Assembly: GCF_003265345.1 (NCBI RefSeq)
Contig: NZ_QFWW01000007.1
Span: 19,998 to 83,997, forward strand
Reading direction: 5' to 3'
DNA: 64,000 nt
DNA from: Lentzea terrae
Lineage (GTDB): Bacteria > Actinomycetota > Actinomycetes > Mycobacteriales > Pseudonocardiaceae
This document shows, in pieces, positions 9,928 to 18,430 of the stretch. Position 1 is the first letter of the stretch, and the number at the start of each line of letters is the position of its first letter. A program made the position numbers and the translations under genes. A model generated the notes under the pieces. The model was not told where the DNA came from. It ran no database searches and saw nothing but the letters and a program-made list of their open reading frames with translations.

Positions 9928-9954
9928 GGCGGGGTGCGCACTCCGCACCCCGCC
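9928..9954 (-). terminator. Intercistronic hairpin between binding protein and ATPase genes
   Basis: GGCGGGGTGCG and CGCACCCCGCC make a perfect 11-bp stem with a 5-base loop, with no T-tract. Its place between the binding-protein stop and the ATPase start suggests partial termination or 3'-end protection, giving excess binding protein over transporter, as in many importer operons. Confidence 0.6.
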
Positions 9955-9969
9955 TTGACGCAAGCGGTC

Positions 9970-11091
9970 CTACTTGATGCCGAGCTGGTCGCAGACGGCC
10001 TTGGTGTCGGCCACGCAGATGTCCGCGGCCTTGACGAAGCCAGCGTCCACAACGGACTTGACCTTGTCCTTGGTGATCAGCTGCGCGGTCAGCAGGACGG
10101 ACTTGACGTCGCGGTTGCCCTTGTCGTCCTTGGTCTTGCCGGTCGCGAGGGCGTCGGCACCAGCGGTGTCACCCTTGGCCAGGGCGGCGGCCAGCTTGGC
10201 GGCGGCCTCGGCCTCGTCCTTGATCGGCTTGAAGACGGTCATGTACTGGTCACCGCGGAGCACGGCCTGCAGGCCGTCCGGGGTGGCGTCCTGACCGGTG
10301 ACGGGCACCTTGCCGTTGAGGCCGACCTTCTTCAGCACCGTGATCACAGCGCCGGCGAGACCGTCGTTCGCGGCGACGACGCCGTCGACCTTGCCGCCGT
10401 TGGAGGTCAGGATCTGCTCGAAGACCTGGCCGCCCTTCTGGTTGTCCCAGTTGTCGATCGGCTGGGACTGCACCAGCTTGAGCTTGCCGGAGTCGTACAG
10501 CGGCTTGAGGATGTTGCGCTGGCCCTGCGCGAACAGGGTGGCGTTGTTGTCCGTCGGCGCGCCCTCGATCTCGATGACGTTCGCGCCCTGCGGCTTCTCC
10601 TTCATCGCGTCCGCGAAGCCCTGGCCCTGCAGCTCGCCGACCTTCACGTTGTCGAACGACACGTAGTAGGACGAGGAGCCACCGGTGTTCAGGCGGTCGT
10701 AGTCGATGACCTGGATGCCCTGTGCCTGCGCCTTCTTGGCGACGGAGGCACCGACCTCGCTGTTGGGCGTCGCGATGATCAGGACCTTGACGCCGGCGTT
10801 GATCATGCCGTCGGCCAGGGTGCTGAACTTCTGGACGTCGCCCTGCGCGTTCTGGATGTCAGGGCTGAGGCCTTCCTTCTCCAGAGCCGCCTTGAGCAGC
10901 GGCTTGTCGAAGCCCTCCCAGCGAGCGGAGGAGGCGGTCTCAGGAAGGATCACGCCGACCTTTGCGCCCCCGCTGTTGCCAGAGTTCGTGTTCGTGCTTC
11001 CTCCACCGGAGGACGTGTTGGCACCACATGCCGAGACCGCCAGGGCGAGGCCCGCGGTAACGGCGATGGAAGCGAGGCTCTTGCTGCGCAT
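9970..11091 (-). CDS. Sugar-binding lipoprotein (XylF-like)
   Basis: 373 residues. The signal peptide ends in the lipobox AVSACGANT (Cys about 22) and is followed by a Ser/Gly/Asn-rich linker. The mature part is a periplasmic-binding type I fold (Peripla_BP_4), with the SARWEGFDKPLLKAAL and YDRLNTGG stretches typical of xylose-binding proteins and GQDATPDGLQAVLRGDQYMTV near the C-terminus. It captures sugar outside the membrane for the XylGH-like transporter encoded downstream. It is first in the operon, behind an upstream palindrome, so it should be the most highly expressed cistron. Confidence 0.9.
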   Translation of the reverse strand: MRSKSLASIAVTAGLALAVSACGANTSSGGGSTNTNSGNSGGAKVGVILPETASSARWEGFDKPLLKAALEKEGLSPDIQNAQGDVQKFSTLADGMINAGVKVLIIATPNSEVGASVAKKAQAQGIQVIDYDRLNTGGSSSYYVSFDNVKVGELQGQGFADAMKEKPQGANVIEIEGAPTDNNATLFAQGQRNILKPLYDSGKLKLVQSQPIDNWDNQKGGQVFEQILTSNGGKVDGVVAANDGLAGAVITVLKKVGLNGKVPVTGQDATPDGLQAVLRGDQYMTVFKPIKDEAEAAAKLAAALAKGDTAGADALATGKTKDDKGNRDVKSVLLTAQLITKDKVKSVVDAGFVKAADICVADTKAVCDQLGIK

Positions 11092-11127
11092 CCGCCATCC
11101 CTTTCACTGCGCTGTGTCACAGAGAAT

Positions 11128-11142
11128 GTTGTGGCGCACAAC
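11128..11142 (-). promoter_or_regulatory. Candidate ROK operator upstream of sugar importer
   Basis: GTTGTG-GCG-CACAAC is a perfect 6-3-6 inverted repeat 37 bases before the binding-protein ATG. The position suits repression by the operon-encoded ROK protein. Confidence 0.5.
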
Positions 11143-11221
11143 GTATGCCCGACATATGCGTGACCGGAACCACACTGGATCGATTAAGTAGTAACGATGC
11201 GGCAACCTTGCCGTCATTTGG

Positions 11222-11818
11222 TTACCGAGAGTTGTGAGAGCGTAACCACGGCGCTACAACACTTGCGACCATTCGGCGCACTGCGTCGTTCTGCGGTGGT
11301 GTGTCCCGGTCCGCGAAGAGCAGATGCCCGGTGCCGATGAGCATCGGCGCGACGCCGTCCGCGTCGAGATCACCGACCCGGCCCAGGTCACGTTCGCGTT
11401 CCAGGTAGTTCTTGATCATGATCGCGGCCTCGGTCAGCACCGGAACTCCAGCCGGCCAGGCCTCCCTGAGGCGCCTGCGCAGGTCGTCGCGGAAGGTCAC
11501 GAGGGCGACGATCGCGACCGCGACCGAGCCGAAGACCGCGGTGATCGCCTCCGCGAGGTTGTCGACGACGTCGCCGGTGCCCGCCGCCTCCAGCAGCGCC
11601 TTCGCCCGCGCGTCCATCTTGTCCACGCGATCGAGGACGAACTCGGCGAGGAACGCGTCGAAGTCGTCGAAGTGCCGGTGCAACACACCCTTGGCGACAC
11701 CGGCCTCGGTCGTCACCGCGCGGCTGGTGAGGGCACTCGGGCCGCCCTCGACGAGGAGGCGTTCCGCCGCGTCGAACAGCTGTTCTCGCACGTCACGCAG
11801 GTGCACACCGGTGGGCAC
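11222..11818 (-). CDS. TetR family transcriptional regulator
   Basis: 198 residues from GTG 11818. The HTH is ALTSRAVTTEAGVAKGVLHRHF (about 28-48), the canonical TetR pattern; the rest is an all-helical ligand-binding domain with no recognised specificity. A longer frame starts at GTG 11854, but that codon lies inside an operator-like palindrome, while AGGAGC sits 8 bases before GTG 11818. It is divergent from the methyltransferase, with two tandem palindromes in the 48 bases between the starts, so it probably represses both genes. Confidence 0.85.
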   Translation of the reverse strand: MPTGVHLRDVREQLFDAAERLLVEGGPSALTSRAVTTEAGVAKGVLHRHFDDFDAFLAEFVLDRVDKMDARAKALLEAAGTGDVVDNLAEAITAVFGSVAVAIVALVTFRDDLRRRLREAWPAGVPVLTEAAIMIKNYLERERDLGRVGDLDADGVAPMLIGTGHLLFADRDTPPQNDAVRRMVASVVAPWLRSHNSR

Positions 11819-11838
11819 GCTGGCTGCTCCTAGCTGAA

Positions 11839-11874
11839 GTGGGCACTTGCCCACTAGGGTGGGCGCATGCCCAC
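11839..11874. promoter_or_regulatory. Tandem operators between TetR and methyltransferase genes
   Basis: GTGGGCA-CT-TGCCCAC (11839-11854) is a perfect palindrome. A second copy, GTGGGC-GCAT-GCCCAC (11859-11874), follows with centres exactly 20 bp apart, about two helical turns. The second copy covers the methyltransferase ATG itself. Two TetR dimers could bind on one face of the DNA and block both divergent genes. Confidence 0.85.
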
Positions 11875-12685
11875 TTTAGGTCAGCAGCCAGAGCCGGAAA
11901 AGTTCGACAAGGAGCTCGGTGAGCGGCTCGCCCGCTCGTTCGGCCCGGAAGCCGCCCGCTACGACCGCACCCGCCCGCCCTACCCGGACTCACTGGTCCA
12001 ACGCATCGTCACCGCCGCCCCGGGACCGCGCGTGGCCGAGGTCGGCTGCGGCACCGGCACGCTGTCCCGCCAGCTGATCGCCGCCGGGCTGGACGTCCTC
12101 GGCATCGAGCACGACGAGCTCATGGCCGGGTTCGCCCGCGAGACGGGCGTGCCGGTGGAGGTGTCGAAGTTCGAGACCTGGGACCCGGCCGGCCGCGAGT
12201 TCGACGCCGTCGTCGCGGGCCAGTCGTGGCACTGGGTCGATCCCGAGCAGGGCCTCCGCCAGGCCGCGCGGGTGCTGCGACCCGGCGGGGTGTTCGTCGC
12301 GCTGTGGCACGTGTTCTCGACGCCGGACTCGGTCGCGCAGGCCCTCGCCGACCTCTACGAGAAGGTGGCGCCAGACACGACGTTCCGCATCGGTCACACC
12401 CGTGAGGAGTCGCTGGCCTTCTACCGGGCGGGCTGCGAACGCACCGCCGACGCGTTCGTCGGCACCGGCGAGTTCGCCTCACCGAACCAGTGGAGCGCCA
12501 GCTGGACCCAGGACTACACGACCGCCGAATACCTCGACCTGATCCTCACGATGAGCCCGCTGGCCCTGCTCACCCCCGCCCAGACCACCGAGCTCCTCGA
12601 CGGCGTCGGCGCGGCGATCGACGCGCTCGGCGGCCGGTTCACCTCGAACTACGAAACGCTCGCCGTCGCCGTCACCCGCAACTGA
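11867..12685 (+). CDS. Class I SAM-dependent methyltransferase
   Basis: 272 residues. The SAM-binding motif I is VAEVGCGTGTLSRQL (about 45-58), the acidic residue after strand 2 is in GIEHDEL, and AVVAGQSWHWVDPEQGL is the Methyltransf_11 motif common to trans-aconitate or small-molecule methyltransferases. The small-molecule substrate is unknown. The ATG lies within the second TetR operator, so the transcript is likely leaderless or nearly so and tightly repressed. Regulation by the divergent TetR protein is inferred from this geometry. The TGA stop is itself the first part of an AT-rich repeat word. Confidence 0.82.
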   Translation: MPTLGQQPEPEKFDKELGERLARSFGPEAARYDRTRPPYPDSLVQRIVTAAPGPRVAEVGCGTGTLSRQLIAAGLDVLGIEHDELMAGFARETGVPVEVSKFETWDPAGREFDAVVAGQSWHWVDPEQGLRQAARVLRPGGVFVALWHVFSTPDSVAQALADLYEKVAPDTTFRIGHTREESLAFYRAGCERTADAFVGTGEFASPNQWSASWTQDYTTAEYLDLILTMSPLALLTPAQTTELLDGVGAAIDALGGRFTSNYETLAVAVTRN

Positions 12686-12770
12686 TATATCGCATATCGC
12701 ACATCAGCTGCGGCCCAGCCCGCATGCAAAAAACGTTTGCGGACGAAGTCAAAAGACTCATTGCAAAGGT
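12683..12770 (+). repeat. Composite interspersed repeat, copy R1
   Basis: GATATATCGCATATCG is followed, after CTGCGGCCCAGCCCG, by a block from GCATGCAAAAAACG to CATTGCAAAGGT (12722-12770) with the core TTTGCGGACGAAGTCAAAAG. The same order of pieces recurs at R4 near 40041-40114, and the core recurs at R2 and R3. It lies in the gap between the methyltransferase and the helicase. Confidence 0.85.
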
Positions 12771-12811
12771 GCGCACGCGCTCTACCTGGGGTTTCTGGCT
12801 GAGAGCGCGTG

Positions 12812-14515
12812 CTACCAAGAGCGCAGCGTGGCGATGCGTTCCTCGAGCTGCTCGATGGTGGCCATCGCGGTCGGCGGCCCGCCGCAGTACTCGCGCAGCT
12901 GGTTGTGGATCTTGCCGTGGGGCTTCTTGGTGCGGTGGTGATGCATCGCGACGAGGGTGTTGAGCTCCTTGCGCAACGACGTGAGGCGCTCCTGCACGCC
13001 GACCGGACGAGCCTCTCGCACCGCCACCTCGGGCTTGGGGCGCTTGGCCGCGGAGGCCATCTGCTCCTCCTGGCGCTGCAGGAGCAGGGTGCGCACCTGG
13101 TCGGGCTCCAGCAGTCCCGGCAGGCCGAGGTACTCCTGCTCCTCCTCAGAGCCCGCGACGGTCGGGGCACCGAACGACGAGCCGTCGAAGATCACCTGGT
13201 CGAGCTCGGCCGTGGTGCCCAGGGCGGTGAAGGCGCGTTCGTCCTCGCCCGGTTCGTCCTTGGCCTGGTTCGCCGCGGCCATCAGCTCGTCGTCCCAGCC
13301 GTCCTTCTCGCGGTGCGGCTTGCCGAGGACGTGGTCGCGCTCCGCCTCCAGCTCGGACGCGAGCTGCAGCAGCACCGGCACCGAGGGCAGGAACACCGTG
13401 GCGGTCTCGCCGGGCTTCCGGTTGCGCACGAAGCGGCCGACGGCCTGGGCGAAGAACAACGGGGTCGACGACGACGTGGCGTACACGCCGACCGCGAGCC
13501 GCGGCACGTCGACGCCTTCGGACACCATGCGGACGGCGATCATCCAGCGTTCGTTCGTCGCGGAGAACTCCGCGATCTTGCCGGACGCCTTCGGGTCGTC
13601 GGAGAGCACGAGCGTGGGGATCTGGCCCGTGACGCGCTGCAGCACCTGTGCGTAGGCCTTCGCCACGGTCTGGTCGGTGGCGATCACCAGGCCACCCGCG
13701 TCCGGCAGGCCGTTCTCCCGCTTCTGGGTGAGCCTCTGGTCGGCGGCGCGCAGCACGGACGCCATCCAGTCGCCGGCCGGGTCCAGCGCCGTGCGCCACG
13801 CCCGCGCGGTCTGCTCCTGGGTCAGCGGTTCGCCCAGGCGTGCGGTGTACTCCTCGCCCGCGCTGGTCCGCCACGACGCCTCACCGGAGTAGGCCAGGAA
13901 CAGCACGGGCCGGACGACGCCGTCGCGCAGCGCGTCGGCGTAGCCGTAGGTGTGGTCGGCCTTTGACGTCTTGAAGCCGCCGTTGCTCTCCTCGTACTGG
14001 ACGAACGGGATCGGCGAGTCGTCCGAGCGGAACGGCGTACCGGTGAGGCAGAGACGGCGGGTGGCGGGCGTGAACGCCTCACGGATCGCGTCACCCCACG
14101 ACTTGGCGTCGCCGCCGTGGTGCACCTCGTCGAGCAGCACCAGCGTCTTGCGGTTCTCCGTGCGCACGCGGTGCAGCGTCGGATGTGCCGCGACCTGTGC
14201 GTACGTCACGGCCACACCGTGGTAGTCGCGGGAGGTCATCGCGTTGGTGTTGCGGAAGTTCGAGTCGATGTGGATGCCCTGCTCGGCGGCGGCCTTCGCC
14301 CACTGGTGCTTGAGGTGCTCGGTGGGCGTGACGATCGTGACGGCCTCGATCGTCCGGTCGGCCAGCAGCTCGGCGGCGACGCGCAGTCCGAAGGTCGTCT
14401 TACCCGCGCCCGGAGTCGCGACGGCGAGGAAGTCCTGCGGCTTGGCGGCCAGGTACTTGGTCAGCGCGCGGCGCTGCCATGCCCGCAGCGGTCGCATTGC
14501 TGCTGTCGCTGTCAC
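12812..14515 (-). CDS. DEAD/DEAH-box superfamily 2 helicase
   Basis: 567 residues from GTG 14515. Motif I is ATPGAGKTTFGLRVA (about 33-40), motif II LLDEVHHGGD, motif III LTGTPFRSDD, and the C-terminal motifs are VSEGVDVPRLAVGVYAT and QAVGRFVRNR (motif VI). It is a RecA-like ATPase of the UvrB/ResIII-like group, probably a nucleic-acid translocase; exact function is unknown. The C-terminal 130 residues are family-specific. A start at ATG 14533 is possible, but AGGAGA stands 9 bases before GTG 14515. It is divergent from the YihY gene, a pairing I recall from other actinomycetes. Confidence 0.88.
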   Translation of the reverse strand: MTATAAMRPLRAWQRRALTKYLAAKPQDFLAVATPGAGKTTFGLRVAAELLADRTIEAVTIVTPTEHLKHQWAKAAAEQGIHIDSNFRNTNAMTSRDYHGVAVTYAQVAAHPTLHRVRTENRKTLVLLDEVHHGGDAKSWGDAIREAFTPATRRLCLTGTPFRSDDSPIPFVQYEESNGGFKTSKADHTYGYADALRDGVVRPVLFLAYSGEASWRTSAGEEYTARLGEPLTQEQTARAWRTALDPAGDWMASVLRAADQRLTQKRENGLPDAGGLVIATDQTVAKAYAQVLQRVTGQIPTLVLSDDPKASGKIAEFSATNERWMIAVRMVSEGVDVPRLAVGVYATSSSTPLFFAQAVGRFVRNRKPGETATVFLPSVPVLLQLASELEAERDHVLGKPHREKDGWDDELMAAANQAKDEPGEDERAFTALGTTAELDQVIFDGSSFGAPTVAGSEEEQEYLGLPGLLEPDQVRTLLLQRQEEQMASAAKRPKPEVAVREARPVGVQERLTSLRKELNTLVAMHHHRTKKPHGKIHNQLREYCGGPPTAMATIEQLEERIATLRSW

Positions 14516-14649
14516 AGACGTGTTTCTCCTCATTTGTGCAGGTCAGACATGGCTTTGACACACAACAGCCCTCAGGCAGGCCGGCGCCGAGGGCACTGCG
14601 ACTCTACCTGTTCCGGGCGCCGATGCCGCGAAACGTGGCGGTATGCACC

Positions 14650-15753
14650 ATGCTTGTCACTGCGATGGGTGCGCCTACCGACAACGACGCGAGCAGGTCC
14701 GGCCGAAAGGGGCCGCTGCGGCTACTCGCGCGCACGCTGTCGAAAGCGTGGGAAGGCAACATCTTCTCAGAAGCCGCCGAGGCGGCGTTCTGGCAGACGC
14801 TGTCGTTCCCGCCACTTCTGCTCGGTGTGCTGGGCGCGATGGGCTATCTCGGCGACTGGTTCGGCGACGAGGTGGTGAAGGCCGTCCAGGAGAAGATCAT
14901 CGGGTTCACCCGGACGATCTTCAGCGCGGACGTGGTCAACGACGTGATCGAGCCCACGGTCGCGGAGATCCTCACCACCGGCAAGGGCGAGATCGTCTCC
15001 GTCGGCTTCCTGATCTCTCTGTGGGCGGGTTCATCGGCCATGTCGTCGTTCGTCGACGCGATCACGGTCGCGCACGGCCAGTACGGCGTCCGCAACGAGT
15101 TGTGGCAGCGGATCTTCGCCTTGCTGCTCTACCTGGTGTCGCTGGTGGCGCTGGTGATCGGACTGCCGGTGCTGGCGCTCGGCCCGGACATCCTGCCGCA
15201 GTTGTTCCCGACATCGTGGCGGCCGTTCATCGAGACGTGGGTCGGCCGGTTCTACTACCCCGGTATCGCGCTGCTGCTAGTGCTGTCGCTGTCGATGCTC
15301 TACAAGGTCGCGCTGCCGCGGAGACTGCCGTACCACCGCGTGCTGCCGGGAGCGATCCTCGCGATGGCCGTGTTCGTCCTGTCGTCCATCGGCCTGCGCC
15401 TGTACATCCAGTGGATCACCACCACCGGCTACACGTACGGCGCGCTCGCGACCCCGATCGCGTTCCTGCTCTTCGTGTTCGTCATCGGCCTCGCGATCAC
15501 CATCGGCGCGTACTTCAACAGCGCCATCCAGGAAATGTGGCCAGCCCGCATGACCCGCCGCCAGCGCCGCCGGTGGCGCCGACTGGAGATGGAGCGCGCG
15601 GCGTCCCGCATCCGCGAGGAGAACGCGCAGCCCGAACAGGAGGCCAACAGCACCGAGTATTCGGCCCCGTCGCCCGCCGACACGCAGCTGACCGCACCGC
15701 TCCAGATCCAGCAGCAGCGCCAGCACTCGGAAGAGGAGAAACAGCGGGGGTAG
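14650..15753 (+). CDS. YihY/virulence factor BrkB family membrane protein
   Basis: 367 residues from ATG 14650. About six membrane helices lie between residues 45 and 300, with EAAEAAFWQTLSFPPLLLG at the front, the usual YihY/BrkB N-terminal helix. A basic stretch (MTRRQRRRWRRLEMERA) and a Gln-rich tail follow. Despite the old name RNase BN, members are integral membrane proteins of unclear function. Rv2707 is the mycobacterial counterpart in the same place. No clear ribosome site distinguishes ATG 14650 from ATG 14623 or 14665, so the N-terminus is uncertain. Confidence 0.85.
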   Translation: MLVTAMGAPTDNDASRSGRKGPLRLLARTLSKAWEGNIFSEAAEAAFWQTLSFPPLLLGVLGAMGYLGDWFGDEVVKAVQEKIIGFTRTIFSADVVNDVIEPTVAEILTTGKGEIVSVGFLISLWAGSSAMSSFVDAITVAHGQYGVRNELWQRIFALLLYLVSLVALVIGLPVLALGPDILPQLFPTSWRPFIETWVGRFYYPGIALLLVLSLSMLYKVALPRRLPYHRVLPGAILAMAVFVLSSIGLRLYIQWITTTGYTYGALATPIAFLLFVFVIGLAITIGAYFNSAIQEMWPARMTRRQRRRWRRLEMERAASRIREENAQPEQEANSTEYSAPSPADTQLTAPLQIQQQRQHSEEEKQRG

Positions 15754-15777
15754 CCGGAGCCACCCCCGGCGTCGTGG

Positions 15778-16026
15778 TTACTCGCCGCCGCTGTCCGGCA
15801 GGTTGTCGTAGATCTTCTTGCACTCCGGGCACACCGGCGAACCAGGCTTCGGCGACTTCGTCACCGGGAAGACCTCGCCGCACAGCGCGACCACGTGCGT
15901 TCCCATCACGGCGCTCTCGGCGATCTTCGCCTTGCGCACGTAGTGGAACATCTTCGGGGCGTCGTCCCCGGTGTGGTCGGTGCCTTCCGGCCGTACGTCG
16001 ACCTCGGGGAGAGTCTGGGTGCTCAC
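15778..16026 (-). CDS. DUF3039 family protein
   Basis: 82 residues. The conserved core runs MFHYVRKAKIAESAVMGTHV...ALCGEVFPVTKSPKPGSPVC with CPECKK, so His-44, Cys-49 and the CxxC pair probably bind one zinc. DUF3039 proteins are small actinobacterial zinc-ribbon proteins of unknown function. It is convergent to YihY, as Rv2708c is to Rv2707, and divergent from psuG. GTG 16026 is chosen because homologues begin at about this point; no strong ribosome site is visible. Confidence 0.88.
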   Translation of the reverse strand: MSTQTLPEVDVRPEGTDHTGDDAPKMFHYVRKAKIAESAVMGTHVVALCGEVFPVTKSPKPGSPVCPECKKIYDNLPDSGGE

Positions 16027-16057
16027 GCGCCCAGGGTACCTGGGATGATGTCCCCTC

Positions 16058-16948
16058 GTGACCACGCTGCACATCGCCGAGGAAGTTGCCACCGCACTGG
16101 CCGAGAACCGGCCCGTCGTCGCTCTCGAGAGCACCATCCTGTCCCACGGGCTGCCCGCACCGCGCAATCTCGCCGTCGGCGCACGCCTGGAAAAGGTCGT
16201 CCGGGAAGCCGGAGCCGTCCCCGCGACGATCGCCGTGCTCGACGGTGTACCGCACATCGGCCTGACCTCGTCCGAGCTCGACCGCGTCTGCACCGCCGGT
16301 GACCTGCTCAAGCTGTCGTTGCGCGACCTCGGCGCCGCCTACGCGCTCGGCCGCACCGGCGCGACGACCGTGGCCTCGACCACGGCCCTGGCGCACCAGG
16401 CCGGAATCCGCGTCTTCGGCACCGGCGGCCTCGGCGGCGTGCACCGCGGCGCGCGCGAGACGTGGGACGTGTCGGCCGACCTCGACGTGGTGGCGACGAC
16501 GCCGGTCATGATCGTCAGCTCCGGCGTGAAGTCGATCCTGGACATGGGCGCGACCCTGGAGGTCCTGGAGACCCGCTCGGTGCCGGTCATCGGGTACCAG
16601 ACCTCCCGCTTCCCCGCCTTCTACCGCCGCGAGTCGGAGTTCGAGGTGCCGTGGCGCGTCGAGAACCCCGCCGAGGCCGCCGCAGTGTTCGCCGCGGGCG
16701 GCCGCGGCATGCTCCTGGTGAACCCGATCCCCGCCGACTTCGAGATGGACGCGGAGCTGCACGACCGCCTCCTCGCCGAGGGCCTGCAGAAGCTGGTCGA
16801 CCAGGACGTGCGCGGCAAGGACGTCTCGCCCGTGCTGCTGGAGCACTTCCACACCGCGAGCAAGGGCGTGAGCCTCGACGCCAACGAGGCGCTCGTCGTC
16901 AACAACGTCTCCGTCGCCGCAGCCGTCGCTGTAGAGCTGTTCCAGTGA
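16058..16948 (+). CDS. psuG: Pseudouridine-5'-phosphate glycosidase
   Basis: 296 residues, the full family length. It cleaves pseudouridine 5'-phosphate to ribose 5-phosphate and uracil. Family motifs are visible from the start: VALESTILSHGLPAPRN with the catalytic Glu, GVPHIGLTSSEL, KLSLRDL, TGGLGGVHRG, SSGVKSILD with the active-site Lys, and NPIPADFEMD. The C-terminus ANEALVVNNV is also conserved. It overlaps the following kinase by GTGA, matching the usual psuG-psuK pairing for salvage of modified nucleosides. Confidence 0.93.
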   Translation: MTTLHIAEEVATALAENRPVVALESTILSHGLPAPRNLAVGARLEKVVREAGAVPATIAVLDGVPHIGLTSSELDRVCTAGDLLKLSLRDLGAAYALGRTGATTVASTTALAHQAGIRVFGTGGLGGVHRGARETWDVSADLDVVATTPVMIVSSGVKSILDMGATLEVLETRSVPVIGYQTSRFPAFYRRESEFEVPWRVENPAEAAAVFAAGGRGMLLVNPIPADFEMDAELHDRLLAEGLQKLVDQDVRGKDVSPVLLEHFHTASKGVSLDANEALVVNNVSVAAAVAVELFQ

Positions 16949-17823
16949 GGCCGGTAGTCGTGGTGGGCGATGCCGGCCTGGACGTGGTCGCCCGCCACTC
17001 CGGCCCCATCGCCCACGGCGGTGACGTCCGCGCCAAGGTGACCATCGAACCCGGCGGCGCGGGCGCCAACACGGCCGTGTGGCTGGCCGCGTGCGGCGCC
17101 TCCCCCGTGCTGGTCGCGCGCGTCGGCGCCGACTCGGCGGGCCGCCAGGTCCACGCCGAGCTCACCTCCGCCGGCGTCCAGTGCGCCTTCGCCGTCGACC
17201 CGGACCTCGCCACCTGCTGCGTGGTCGTGCTGGTCGACGACGACGGCCAGCGCTCGATGCTCCCCGACCGCGGCGCCAACGCCCGCTTCTCCCCCGCCGA
17301 CCTGGACCCCGGCCTGCTCGCCGCCCCGAACGGCCACCTGCACCTGTCCGGCTACGTCCTGCTCGACGCCACCTCGCGCCCCGCCGGCCTGGCGGCTTTG
17401 GCCGCCGCCCGTGCCGCCGGTTGGACGACGTCGGTCGACCCGCAGGCGGCGGTGCTGATCCACTCCGCCGAGGCGTTCCTGGAGGACGTCCGCGGCGTCG
17501 ACATCCTCATGCCGAACGCCGACGAGCTCCTGGCGCTCACCGGCTCAGCCGAGCCCGCCTCGGCCAAGAGCCTCCTGCCGCACGTCGGCGCGGTGGTCGT
17601 GACCACGGGCCCGGACGGCGCGTCGTGGGTCGACGCCGACGAGCTGATCTCAGTCCCCGCTGAAGCCACTGAGTGCGTCGACTCAACCGGTGCGGGCGAC
17701 GCCTTCGACGCCGGCTTCCTGGCGGCCTGGCTGTCCGGCGCCTCGAAGCGCGACGCCCTCCTCGGCGGCGTCCGCGCGGGCTCCCGCGCCGTCAGCCTCG
17801 TGGGCGCCCAACCTCCGCGCTAG
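16945..17823 (+). CDS. PfkB family carbohydrate kinase (pseudouridine kinase candidate)
   Basis: 292 residues. It has the PfkB N-terminal glycine pair in IEPGGAGANTAVWLAACG and the C-terminal signature DSTGAGDAFDAGFLAAWL with the catalytic Asp. It starts on the GTG that overlaps the psuG stop, so translation is coupled. Kinase and glycosidase would together degrade pseudouridine; psuK is therefore the likely function, though a ribokinase or other nucleoside kinase cannot be excluded by sequence alone. Confidence 0.82.
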   Translation: MRPVVVVGDAGLDVVARHSGPIAHGGDVRAKVTIEPGGAGANTAVWLAACGASPVLVARVGADSAGRQVHAELTSAGVQCAFAVDPDLATCCVVVLVDDDGQRSMLPDRGANARFSPADLDPGLLAAPNGHLHLSGYVLLDATSRPAGLAALAAARAAGWTTSVDPQAAVLIHSAEAFLEDVRGVDILMPNADELLALTGSAEPASAKSLLPHVGAVVVTTGPDGASWVDADELISVPAEATECVDSTGAGDAFDAGFLAAWLSGASKRDALLGGVRAGSRAVSLVGAQPPR

Positions 17824-17833
17824 CCCCCGTCAC

Positions 17834-17978
17834 CGATATATCAGTTGCGCTGTCCCACCCCGGCGCATGCAAAAACGTTTGCGGACGAAGTCAAAAGACT
17901 CGTTGCAAAGGTCGACAGGCGCGTTGGCCTTGGCAACGACTCTTTGGACTTCGTCCGCAAAAGACTCATTGCTAAGGG
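17834..17978. repeat. Composite interspersed repeat, copy R2 (inverted pair)
   Basis: CGATATATCAG is followed by a forward core (17865-17912; GCATGCAAAAACG, then TTTGCGGACGAAGTCAAAAG) and, 17 bases on, by an inverted core (about 17929-17978) containing GACTTCGTCCGCAAAAGAC. The two cores face each other and could form a long hairpin. It lies between convergent psuK-like and DUF3099 genes. Confidence 0.85.
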
Positions 17979-18023
17979 ACGGGTGGCGTTCGACGGCGGA
18001 TGGTTCGTGCGGGAACGGGCGAA

Positions 18024-18338
18024 CTAACCGTCGATGATGGTGGTGCTCTTGGGTGCGATGGCGCGGCGCTCGGCCTCGTAGCGGCTGGCCTTCTCGGCCT
18101 TGCGCGGCGGGCGGTCGTTGGCGATCAGCACGGCCATCCAGGGCAGCGGTACGGAGAGCACGATGAAGAAGAGCGCGAGCCACCAGGTCTGAGCGAACAG
18201 CGCCGCGAGGATGAGGCACGGGAAGCGCAGGCTCATCATGATCGCGTACTTGCGGCGGCGGGCGGCGTGCTGTTCCTCGTAGGACGGGGCCGCCTCGGTG
18301 ATCAACACCGGGGTGTCGTTCCGGTCGGGACTGCTCAC
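18024..18338 (-). CDS. DUF3099 family membrane protein
   Basis: 104 residues. It opens with a short cytosolic part ending VLITEAAPSYEEQHAARRRKY, the family hallmark, then two membrane helices (about 34-52 and 55-72; MMSLRFPCLILAALFAQTWW, ALFFIVLSVPLPWMAVLIA) and a basic tail (RPPRKAEKASRYEAERR). Function is unknown. Rv2709 occupies the equivalent place next to sigB in mycobacteria. GTG 18338 is the only sensible start. Confidence 0.85.
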   Translation of the reverse strand: MSSPDRNDTPVLITEAAPSYEEQHAARRRKYAIMMSLRFPCLILAALFAQTWWLALFFIVLSVPLPWMAVLIANDRPPRKAEKASRYEAERRAIAPKSTTIIDG

Positions 18339-18430
18339 GACACCACCCTCTTAACTCTTTCTGGCTACGCTCCCATGGTCCCACGTCCGAGTGACGGTCG
18401 GGACACCCGGTCGGCGGTTAACATCCGCGA

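Noticed and set aside
7673..11091. Naming the importer genes xylFGH outright
   Set aside because: The similarity is to xylose-type systems, but no xylose isomerase or kinase is in the window, so the substrate is unproven.
12722..12770. Repeat cores as small protein genes (they read KTFADEVKRLIAK or NESFDFVRKRF)
   Set aside because: The peptides have no starts with ribosome sites and the sequence similarity follows the DNA palindrome, including non-coding flanks.
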